DNA of 64,000 bases from Alternaria dauci (Eukaryota; Ascomycota; Dothideomycetes; Pleosporales; Pleosporaceae). Every line of letters starts with the position of its first letter. The first letter of the stretch is position 1. Of this stretch, positions 43,876-53,647 are shown in pieces. The stretch is from contig NC_091276.1 in NCBI RefSeq assembly GCF_042100115.1, positions 1,116,001 through 1,180,000 on the forward strand, read 5' to 3'. A program made the position numbers and the translations under genes. The notes below the pieces were generated by a model. That model was not told where the DNA came from, did no database searches, and saw only the letters and a list, made by a program, of their open reading frames with translations.

Positions 43876-45763
43876 ATGGCGAACAATATGAATAATCTCA
43901 CGACGCTGATCAAGCGGTAAGTGTCTTCTCTTTGTAATCACGACCTATCACCACCTGAACCTACCGTCCTACAACACTCTGCGCATCCCGCTACTCTGTG
44001 AGAGCCGCCCCACGATGGCACCCGAGCCCGACCAAGCACACATCCTTGGTCGACATGGCCAGATTCGCGTCACAACGGATAGCGTACTAACGTCCATGGT
44101 CCGTAGACTCGAAGCTGCTACCTCGCGCCTCGAAGACATCGCCAGCACTGCGCTGCCCAACAACGGAGATGGCGCCGCAAGCCTCAATGGAGCCTCGACC
44201 GATGCCACTCCCAGCGTGACGGCGGCGAACACGAGCGCCAACACGCCCAAACTCGTCGCGGAAAGCGCACCACCCGCGATTGAAGCCTTCGACGAGCTGG
44301 TCAACTCGGACCTGAAGAACTGGCTAGGGCTGAGCGGAAAGCTGGGAAGCGTCATCGAAGGCCAGTCAAAAGCAGTCGAGGGAGCCTTTGCCGCCCAGCG
44401 CCAATTCCTCTTCATTGCGAACAAGGCCAAGAAGCCCGACGACCGCACCCTGATGGAGCTTCTCAAGGACCTCCAGGCGAGCATGGAGAAGACAGACGAG
44501 TTCCGACAGAGCAACCGAGACCCCGCGCTCAAGGACTCCGTCTCCATGGTTGCCGATGGTGTTGGCTCCCTCGGATGGGTTACAATTGGCCAAGGCGGAG
44601 GTATGAAGCCCCACGAGCACATCAACGAGCTGTTTGGTGGAGCTCAGATGTATGGCAACAAGGTCCTTAAGGAGTACCGTGACAAGTATGGTTGTCCACC
44701 TCCCCCCTACTGGAGGCAGTGCTGACAGATTCAGGCCCGACGGCGATGCGCATGTCAAGTGGGTTCAGGCTTACTACAAGCTGTTCAAAGCTCTCGCCGA
44801 GTATGCGAAGAAACACCACGCTACAGGCGTAGCCTGGAACAGCAACGGAATCGACGCAAAAGACGCTGCAAAGGAAATCTCCTCTGCACCTCTTTCAGGC
44901 GCGTCCAACATTCCTCCTCCACCACCAGCTCCCCCAGCAGGAGGTGTACCACCACCGCCTGGTCCCCCACCGCCGCCAGGCCCACCGCCGCCACCGGGTG
45001 CTGCGCCCGTTGCTAAGAAGGCCGCGCCCGATATGAACGCCGTCTTTGGCGATCTCAACAAGGGCTCAGATGTCACAAAGGGGCTCAAGAAGGTCGACCC
45101 AAGCCAAATGACACACAAGAACCCGTCGTTGCGAGCGAATGCGACAGTTCCTACACGAAGCGATAGCACCGGCAGCCTGAGGAGTAAGAGTCCCGCGCCG
45201 CCCAAGGCTAAGAAGCCGGAGAGCATGCGGACAAAGAAGCCACCGAAGAAGGAACTGGATGGAAACAAGTGGATAATAGTATGTGTTGCTCAGACAATGT
45301 GTAGTAAGACTTGCCGCTAACTCGTGCCTAGGACAACTTCGACTCACCATCTGAGACAATCGAGATCGACGCCGAAATCAACCACTCCATCCTCATCTCC
45401 CGCTGCAAGAACACAACCATCCGCATCAATGGCAAGGCAAACGCTCTTTCGCTTGACAACTCCTCCCGCACATCGCTCATCATCGACTCACTGGTGAGCT
45501 CCGTGGACGTGATCAAGTGCCCCAACTTTGCGCTACAAGTCCTCGGCACTCTCCCCACCATCCTCCTCGACCAAGTTGACGGCGCTACCGTGTACCTCTC
45601 CAAGGAGTCGCTGGCGACTGAGGTTTTCACAAGCAAGTGCAGTAGCATAAACATCAATCTGCCCGTCGAAGACGACTACGCCGAGAATCCGTTGCCTGAG
45701 CAGATCAGGAGCTATATCAAGGACGGCAAGCTCGTCAGCGAGATTGTAGAACACGCTGGTTAG
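43876..45763 (+). CDS. SRV2: Adenylyl cyclase-associated protein (CAP/Srv2)
   Basis: Links Ras-adenylyl cyclase signalling with actin turnover: the N-terminus binds cyclase and speeds filament disassembly, and the C-terminus recharges G-actin. Exons 43876-43916, 44107-44685, 44729-45278, 45332-45763 (533 aa), introns of 190, 43 and 53 bp. The N-terminal coiled coil NNLTTLIKRLEAATSRLED arises across intron 1, whose CTAAC branch site lies just before the acceptor. The helical folded domain ends with HVKWVQAYYKLFKALAEY. A polyproline tract follows (about 290-320), then a WH2-like basic stretch and the beta-helix CARP domain (INHSILISRCKNTTIRINGK and VSSVDVIKCPNFALQVLG). An in-frame ATG at 44015 inside intron 1 could give an alternative N-terminus. 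Confidence 0.95.
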
Positions 45764-46700
45764 ACCATGTTGTCCAGCGTGCGTTCTTGAAGAGCAATCT
45801 TGGATATTCGCTGCATTGTCTGGAGACGACTGCAGCTTGGGACACGTCGAAGTGCGTAGCTAGCACGACCGATGTCGACGAAGTAGGCAGTCTTGTGTCT
45901 GTAGGATAGATCTGTATAGACCATCTTTACTATACGCGGAAATGGATCTTCCTCGTGACGTCTTTGGTTGCCAACATCCTTTGTTCGGTGCTGCTCAGTG
46001 AGATCCTTGGGTTTTTATCATGTTTAGCACGGATGGTGTAGAGTCCCACGACACGATCTTACCAAATACGAACATGGCGAGCAATTGACATGATGAATAA
46101 GCAGGCAATAGATTATGCTGCCTTCCAAGGTGAGAGAAGCAAGTGGGGCTATGGCGACGCACACAAAGACCCGCCTGCCGTCGGCTCCCGGTAAAGGTAG
46201 TCGGCAGCAGATAATGATCTGCCTCGTAGCTTCCTACTCCACACATCAATCTCTCTAACCCAACATCGGCATCACTACACTATAGCGACCATCGGGATCG
46301 ATTCGGTTGCAGAGTTCTATTGCGAAGTTCCTCCGTCTACGCTCTATTCGGAGCTCCCGGAACAGGCTGAGGTGTAAGATCGAACCAAGATGCTGTGACA
46401 CTTCAGTATTGGTCCCTGGTCCCCATTAGAGTGCCCTCGAGTATTGAAAACTATACCTCCACGAGCATCCAAGCTTAGGACAAGCACGTCATACACACTT
46501 ATGGAGCCAGATGCAATGGTTTGATTCTGATCATTGATCAGTTTATTGTCGTCTATATCTACATTACAAATCGTTCGCGTCAACAGAGGAACACGTCAAT
46601 GAAAGTCAAAACATATACCAAGGGAACCATCCCGTCAAAACGCTCCACCAGCTCTTCCCTATCCGGCACTTTTCGTGGTTCTGCAGAGCTTGCTAGCGTT
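45764..46700. other. Convergent intergenic region
   Basis: 3' flanks of CAP (+) and the repeat-precursor gene (-). No gene supported. Confidence 0.4.
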
Positions 46701-47376
46701 TTAGTTGTCGCCAGTGTGAAGGTCGGCCCAGTGAGCATCGTCTTCAGCCTGCGTCATCTCTTGGGGGTCTCGACCAAACAACTTGGCCAATCCTCCCGCT
46801 CCTCCAGCTCCTCCCGCTCCAGCAGCACCTCCCTTGCCCTTATGATGGGGGTCTCGACCGAACAACTTGGCAAGACCTCCAGCTCCTCCGGCAGCACCGG
46901 CAGCACCTCCTTTTCCTTTATGGTGTGGTGAGCGAGTGTGGAGATCAGCCCAGTGCGCGTCGTCTTCCTCTTGTGTCATCTCTTGAGCCTCACGGCCAAA
47001 GAGCTGAGCTAGACCACCAGCGCCACCAGCGCCACCAGCACCACCCGCCCCACCCTTGCCCTTGTGGTGGCGAGCCTCAACGTCACGGCCGAAAAGCTGA
47101 GCTAGGCCGCCAGCACCGCCAGCGCCACCCGCTCCACCCTTGCCCTTATGATGGCGAGCTTCAACTCCACGATCTACGAGCGCAGCAACGAGGTTGGCTG
47201 CGTGGACAGGTCCACTTCCCTGGAGGGCTGTAAGTATACATCATGTCAAGAAGCAATGGCCAACTTACTGGCATGCGTGTTTCGACGGCATTATCGACGG
47301 CTTGCTTGTTGTTTGGCACAACGTAGGCTGAGGTTGAGGCACCCAGGGCCAATAGAGTAAATGCGGTAAATCTCAT
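46701..47376 (-). CDS. Secreted repeat protein, candidate ribosomal-peptide (RiPP) precursor
   Basis: Exons 47376-47269 and 47219-46701 (208 aa), 49-bp intron. A signal peptide (MRFTAFTLLALGASTSA) and a pro-region lead into four copies of a Gly-rich cationic unit at about residues 59-81, 87-112, 135-158 and 161-186. Each unit starts HHKGKGG, continues with Ala-Gly-Gly triplets, and ends LAQLFGR or LAKLFGR followed by Asp or Glu. The copies come as two pairs, each pair followed by the same acidic linker (QEMTQ, EDDAHWADLHT). Repeated cores behind a signal peptide are the layout of fungal Kex2-processed and dikaritin precursors, and a UstYa gene lies 1.2 kb away, divergent. Against it: cores lack Tyr, and only single Arg residues, not Lys-Arg, border them. 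The acceptor at 47220 is the second of two AGs; the first would cause early termination. Confidence 0.8.
46704..47199 (-). repeat. Two-level coding tandem duplication in the precursor gene
   Basis: The coding DNA for four repeat units and two acidic linkers forms a duplication of duplications: unit-unit-linker, twice. Units 1-2 share LAQLFGR and an EAR lead; units 3-4 share LAKLFGR and a Pro lead. This suggests pairwise duplication after the larger one, or concerted evolution within pairs. AGG-triplet number differs between units (3 to 4), consistent with slippage. Confidence 0.85.
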
Positions 47377-48600
47377 TATGAAGAAAGTTTAGATGAGTCT
47401 GGAATTGAAAGAAAGAATGAATCTGCCAGCAGGGAAGCGTAGATGAAACAGGTCTGAGTAGGTTGGGAGAAGGAATGAGCACGTTCAACGCTTGATGCCT
47501 TTTCTTCTGGAACTTCGAGGTGCTTTATAAGTGAGGTATACTCCCGGGAAGCATAGCGGGTACCTGCTTGCTTTCTCCTCCAGCTCCTGAGACATGTTGC
47601 ATTGCTTACAGCACAGAAGCGGAGTTGACACCCCAGTCAGTCATCGAGTCTCCCCCGATGTCACAGCAGTGAAAGGCGTTTGTACAGGAAGCCAAACACG
47701 CAAGGTCTTGATGGGCTTCCGTCTCCACCAATGACAAGGCCTGTCAGTGTTTGAAGAATACGGTCGTGTCCAAATCGAGCCGCCGCGCAACCGTGTCTAA
47801 CCTCAGGTTCCGTGACCTTTACCGATAGCTCCTTGCCTATCGGCAATGCTATCCGTATAGCTTGCTTTGACCGGATGATGTTGAAATTGTGGGACTCGTA
47901 TCTCACTGGATAGGTCGACTGTAACCGACCAGTTTACCCATGGAACTAGTGCGGTGAAGCCGCGGTTCGCTTCTAGCACAGGCGTCTTGTCAACATTATT
48001 TCCGTTGTTCTCTCGTCATGCTGCTGGGACGTTTGTTCCATGTGCGTGTCATGTCAGTAAAGGATCCTCGTTTTGGCTGGCGCGCCAAGCTGAAACGATG
48101 GTGCCGAAGTATGAACATCCAGTCTTGGCTAAGTGTCCACCTCGAAACCCAAGCAGTGGCTGAACCAACGGAGATACTGGAACGTCCCCACTTTCTGCGT
48201 CTCGGAAGGCTTGGTAAAAGCTTGTTGCCTTAAAGCCTTGTTGCAGGTGGGTGCGCAAGGCTATTGTTGCCTTACGCCACCGGAAAGAGATGCCTTGTAA
48301 GAGAGATATGCACGGCATGGCGGCACCGTTTGAGATGTCCCGTGTTTCGGTGACCTGCCTCGAGCGATACTCAAAACGTATCGGAGGATGCTGTTCCAAA
48401 ACTAAGCTTCTTTCCTCGGGCTATCAATTCCCACTTGCTACGTTGTGTGGTCCATCTTTGTTTTCCTTCTTCTTAATCGAAAGTTGAGCGACTATCATTT
48501 TTTTTTCTACATCGCGGGTCGACTAATATTTCTTCTCTCAACGTCACAAGGACAAACACCTCTTTATATCTGTTGTATAGTTCCCGCTGCAAGGGTCGCG
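47377..48600. promoter_or_regulatory. Divergent intergenic region (precursor / UstYa)
   Basis: 1.2 kb between the start codons of the repeat-precursor gene and the UstYa-like gene, a likely shared control region. No gene or clear operator recognised. Confidence 0.4.
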
Positions 48601-49550
48601 ATGGAGAAATATACAGACTCCGGCTCCTCTCAAGGCGACCCTGAAAACACCGCCTTAATCACCACACAATACCAGAGAGATGAGAGGCAACGAAGGAAAA
48701 GCTACACCTATCTTACACTCTTCAACCTTTTCGTCTTTGCACTATCAATGCTCTCATTGATATGTTCGGTCATGTCGCAAAAAGACTTTTCAGGTCACTC
48801 AGCGGCGAAATTGATGGATCAATTCGGCGTCTTTTGTATGTTCAAGGGTCTTGATTACTCCTGATCGCGAGCTGACATGATTCAGCGCCTGCAAAGCATC
48901 TTGTCGAGTACAGCCAAACAAAATTTGAGTTGGCGAACCCATTGAACTCTTCCAAGTACGTTGGCATTACCGACGATGTAGAGAATGCATGGATGGACAT
49001 CGCATACCGTAGGTTACCATTTCTCTTCGTTGAACACCCATACTATACCCACCCACGTTCTGTCACTAACACTTCACAGTTCCCGATCAGATGGTCTCCA
49101 TGGACGACTTTCCCAAGCTACAAAAGCCCGCCGATGCCCTCCAAGTCGTAGACCCGAGAACAGGCGAAACAGGATACCGGGTTGGCCTAGAAGTCTTCCA
49201 CCAGCTTCACTGCCTCAACCTTCTTCGCATGTCAACGTACCCAGATTACTACTCCAAGGTCTGGTGGAGTGACATAAACGACAAGCCTGAAAAGGTCAGG
49301 GCACATCTCGGTAAGCTCGTGTTGAACCTTGTTGACTCGTGATCACAACTAACAGGATCGTCAAGATCATTGTATCGAGATGCTTCGTATGAACCTCATG
49401 TGCCAATCTGACGTCAACGTTTTCACATTCCACCCGCAAGAGGGCAAAAAGGGGTACTGGCCTGACTACGAGAGCAACCATGTGTGCAGGAACTTTGAGA
49501 AGATCAAAGATTGGGCCAATGATAATGCGATGCCTGACCTTGATGTGTGA
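48601..49550 (+). CDS. UstYa-family (DUF3328) oxidative cyclase-like protein
   Basis: UstYa-type proteins are membrane-anchored, copper-dependent oxidative cyclases of fungal RiPP pathways (ustiloxin, phomopsin, cyclochlorotine); some serve other pathways. Exons 48601-48835, 48886-49008, 49080-49310, 49366-49550 (257 aa), introns of 50, 71 and 55 bp. A charged N-terminus precedes one membrane span at about residues 39-62 (YLTLFNLFVFALSMLSLICS). The two family motifs are present: HQLHC at 160-164, and DHC at 197-199, the latter made by splicing to an AAG acceptor 10 bases beyond the first AG. YVGITDDVENAW and VNVFTFHPQEGKKGYWPDY are further family blocks. Length is normal. It is convergent with the transcription factor gene and divergent from the repeat precursor. 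Confidence 0.92.
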
Positions 49551-50170
49551 GCTTCCCTTCGTGCATAGTTCGGGTCGCGATGTATATAGTGTAATGATGT
49601 TCGCGGTATAGTTGCGCCGACGAAACGGAAGATAATTTGATGGCATCCCTCTTCTTCTCTTGCAAAGTGCAGCATAGTCCTTTTTTCTCCAATCGTTCCT
49701 TGTATGCAGTTGATTCAAGTTTCTCGTTTATACATGAAACAAGCCGTTTCAGTTTCGCAAAACAAACTATATGCCGGGCTCGACTCATCCATATTGGTCA
49801 CATGATACATTGTCACGTTATGCTTCTTGACCTACTTGGGCAATGTCAGGATAGTGGCGTGTAGAGATATTGGTGGATGTGCAACTAGCCAGAAACTACC
49901 TGATATCCCAGCATACTTCACGAGACTGTGAGATAGAGGCTATTGTTGTTCTCAAAGTGCTATGTATCGATTGAAGTGATGTGAAAGAACAGTGAGTTGT
50001 CAAGGTGTTGCGGGTGTTCCGAAAATGGATTGCGACAACATCGCAGGTAACATATGGCATCTAGCAATGCCAAGGGTAGGGTATACTATAATGACAAGCA
50101 AATGTACAGTTAGGGAGATCTATCATTCTCTAAACGCCAAAAGTGAAGCCTGCCTTCATGCCCTCTTCTA
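49551..50170. other. Convergent intergenic region
   Basis: 3' flanks of the UstYa-like gene (+) and the Zn2Cys6 factor gene (-); no gene seen. Confidence 0.45.
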
Positions 50171-53145
50171 TCACATATGGACATCTGGCATTTGCAGATC
50201 GTCGCCCGGTTCCATCATATTCAGGAGATAGCGTGATCCCGAAAACCATTCCTGCATGGGGTTCTGATTTCCCTGGGGTGTTCCGAAGCCTGGTCCTCCA
50301 CCTTCGTTCGCATTGTGAATTGCCTGAGCTTCTCCGAAGGGGTTTATGTTCGCCGAAGTAGGAGCGGTCGAGTATGTAGTCGCAGGCCATACGGTTTCAG
50401 GCAGTAGGCCGAGGGCGGTGAGATATGGATCGAACTGAGACATAGTGCTGAGATCAAGCCGTGTGCCGTCGACAGTTGTATAGTATCCGGAATGTTCGTT
50501 TTGTGGAATTCCACGCAGCCGTGAAGCGGCATCTTGTCTCTTAGCCGCTACGTAAAGCTTGGTGACACGCAAGAAAAGATTACACATCTTATAAAGTTTG
50601 TCTGCGCCTTCAGAGATTGTGCGACAGGATTCGAGGCTGGTGACAAATTCTGAGAGGGAGTCTAGATCAGAATCGACGTCGGATGCATCTGCCTTCTGAA
50701 TGGCATTGCAAAATAACACGATGAAGCTATAGTTTTGAGTCAGCTGAGCGGTCTGTAGATTGCTGGAGCAACTTACGGCGTGAAGGGTGCCTGGAGAATT
50801 GACCAGTGTACATATCCAGACCATAAATCTTCTTGGCCCTTTTTATTGAATTTTGCACTAGCTCTCATGTGCGCTACAAGAGCCGCTCTTGAAGACTTGA
50901 GACATTCCTGGTTAAAGGACATGTTGCTTGGACTCACCGCTCTTTGAATTAGGGCGACGGTCGAATAGTGCATAACAACATCAGAGTAGAAAAATATGTC
51001 TTGGATACGCTCAAAAGAACCTTTACCCAGACCAGTCAGCCGGGTTCGATTGTGAGAATGGGGAGAGCTTGCCTTGGATGTATTCGCTAATACCCGGGTC
51101 ACGTCCCATGTGAGGTGACTTGTGTACATAACGCTTGTATTGAGACGGGAGCGGTGTCTCATTTGGAGCGTGGCCTATCACACTTGCCCGTTCCGAAGCC
51201 AAAGTAAATGTACTGCCTGGCTGGCTGAAATCCATACGTGAAGCATCGCCTCGTTCGTACCAGATTTGGTTGAGAGTATTAACAAGCTCGATGGCAGTGC
51301 GTGTGCGCTCCTCGGTAGATTTCAAAAAGGCAGCAGGGCAGAACAATTTCTCGTAGGTCAAGCCCTGTACACGCGCTACCTTGATCCAGTACGAGAGCAT
51401 GTCGCTTGATTCAGGATTCTGGTCGTTGGGATCTCTCGATACAACGAATGGCAGAGATATGTCCCAGTCCTGGAGGATGCTTGAGCGACCCAAGCGTAAA
51501 GAAAGAGTTTTGTCGAGCATGTAAATCATCCAAAAGATATGGATTTTTGTTTGCCGGTCTTTCGGATTGTCGTCGACCATTGTGTAGATACGATGATAAC
51601 CTAAGCTCTGGCACAAGGCTGCCGCGCTCGATACCATAGTCCAGCATAGAGAAGGTCTGCACTTCTCAACCGCTTGTGCTGCACCAAGTAACAAGGCCAT
51701 GATGTTCTCAAAGGTTGCTGGCAAGCATATAGGCAATTGCGACAAGGCCACCTCTGTCTGCCTCCTGCATACGGTGGCGTATGTGTAGTACTTGGTAGTG
51801 TCCATGTTGACTAGTGGAAAGACCCGAAATTCGTTGAACACATTTTCCAAAACACCAAAAGTGAGCACGCGTCGAGCGGCGCTACAAGTTTCCGGGTTGT
51901 GATATGCTTCGTGAAAAATGTCCTTGAGATTAGCCATCCGTAAGAACGGAAACAATACCGCGAATGCCATGGTTGGATATTCTAATCCCATTAGCTCTGA
52001 ACGAGATATGCAATGTGTGGCGTCCTACCGGTAGCCTTTTCCAAAGCATAACACGCTATATCCCACGGTGGGCGCTCTAGATTTGCAGGGTCAATGTCGG
52101 CGAGAGAGTGGTTAATCGTGTGGTTAGAATGCGTATTGTTTTGGCCCTGTTGAGAAACCATCTCCGCAAGAGCAGTAAATGCCATCTTGACTTCTTCGTT
52201 CTGGCCGATAGAGGGTGTACTCCCAATAGCTTGCGCCAACATCGCTCGAGCATAATCGGACTGGCTGTTGATGGAGCTCTCGCCCTCAAATGGCGCAGGT
52301 GTATGGCTATCGACGAGACCACTTCCTGGACTTCTGGAAGGACCAATCCTACTCGACCGCGACTGGCTGCTGGTATCAGGAGTGTCTTTGTGGAGATCTA
52401 GACTGCCAAGCTTCTAGATGGCCGATGTACAAAGTTAGTGTATGCTTCACGTGATGTTCGTCCATGGGAGCCTTTACCGTTGCAAGACTAGCAAGAGCAT
52501 TTTCAATGCCTGCCAAACGGTCTTCGATTCGATCAATCTTCTTCTCGCTAAGGGAAGTCAGTTCTGATCAGATTACTCCACACCAGATGCGCCCAACTTG
52601 GTTGATTGGCTGTGGTCGACTTGACATGCCGCAGTATATGACAGGAGAGCATCGCGAAGTCGTTAGGTTCATGCGAACGCATGTTTACCGAGAACATGGG
52701 TATGTTCCCCAAAGCACAACCCAATAACCACCATTGCCATACAAACCAGGCCTCCTCGAGACCCAAAGGCAACTCTACACACTCGTGGCAGTGTGGGTAC
52801 GCCTGGGGCCACAAACGATGATGACTGCGCCACAAGTGGGTTATACGTACTATTCTTCGGAGATGTGGACCCTTTGTCGCTGGGCCTTTTGCTGGGGAGG
52901 AGTTGTCTTGCAAGCTGCACGAATCAGCAGCGATTCCTAGAGTATGCCAAGTAAACATACCCAATTTGCTTGCCTTGCAGTTGGAACATGGCACGCCTCT
53001 ATCGCAACGTATCTTGCGCGTTCGGCAACTGTCGCACTAGATGTGGATCGTCAACGTGTGTGCCGCCCTTGGTATGCCATATGCGACTTACCGCACGCCT
53101 AGACATAGCTCCGTCAAGCGATCCATCCATGTCGTCGTCTTCCAT
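50171..53145 (-). CDS. Zn2Cys6 fungal transcription factor (cluster-regulator candidate)
   Basis: Eight exons: 53145-53092, 53036-52961, 52914-52851, 52547-52478, 52413-52029, 51981-51073, 51020-50777, 50726-50171 (785 aa). The Gal4-type binuclear cluster CDSCRTRKIRCDRGVPC then SNCKASKLAC spans exons 2-3, with all six cysteines at family spacing. It is followed by an EKKIDRIEDRLAGIENALAS coiled-coil dimer element that forms across intron 3. The middle homology region (about residues 215-520, from EYPTMAFAVLFPFLRMANL) is the fungal-specific TF domain. Intron 3 is long (303 bp). Intron 6 (51072-51021) starts with GC (AAG|GCAAGC), a GC-AG intron. The gene is divergent from the ABC transporter, sharing a 502-bp promoter, and likely regulates neighbours; this is inference. 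Confidence 0.9.
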
Positions 53146-53647
53146 CGTAGCGGTTACGCAATCGGTGCCGCGGTTGTTCTACACATGAAGTGCCAGACTG
53201 GCATGTAATGTGGATGTGTGCGGAGGACGGAGTTTTCGGGATCCGCGGCTTTGGAAATTATCGACGATGTCATTACTCACAAGCAGAATCAGGACAGCAT
53301 AGGCAGCAGCCTACTATTGCGTAACAGATCCTGTTCGAGTGAGTCAAAACTATAATCCTGTCAAGCCGGAAGCTGCCAGGAAGTCTCACGAGCAGTAGTG
53401 CGAGGAACGCGCAACCCCGTGACTATGCCAAGAATTAGAAAGTGTGCCGATTGGCTCGCATTACTCGTATACCGACCCGTAAAGGAGGTGTCCAGCCGCT
53501 TGCGACGCCCTTTCTGGACGCTTGTTCACCGCGGGCCCGCGCTTTGCAAAGTCCGGACGCAATGCTCAACCTCATTGAGATGGCTTTAGGTATCGGCGTG
53601 GTCCCTTGCTGTTTGCCTGCCCACCGCATGTAACGTTCGCCTCCAAT
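53146..53647. promoter_or_regulatory. Divergent promoter (Zn2Cys6 factor / ABC transporter)
   Basis: 502-bp region between divergent start codons; candidate site of autoregulation. I saw no convincing inverted CGG operator. Confidence 0.4.

Noticed and set aside
44015..44725. Separate gene starting at 44015
   Set aside because: It is exon 2 of CAP read with intron 1; the branch site CTAAC and acceptor at 44106 fit the spliced form. Kept only as a possible alternative start.
46370..46400. GGTTCGATCT-like B box on the minus strand
   Set aside because: No matching A box or foldable cloverleaf around it; not a tRNA gene. A similar motif near 35625-35645 was dropped for the same reason.
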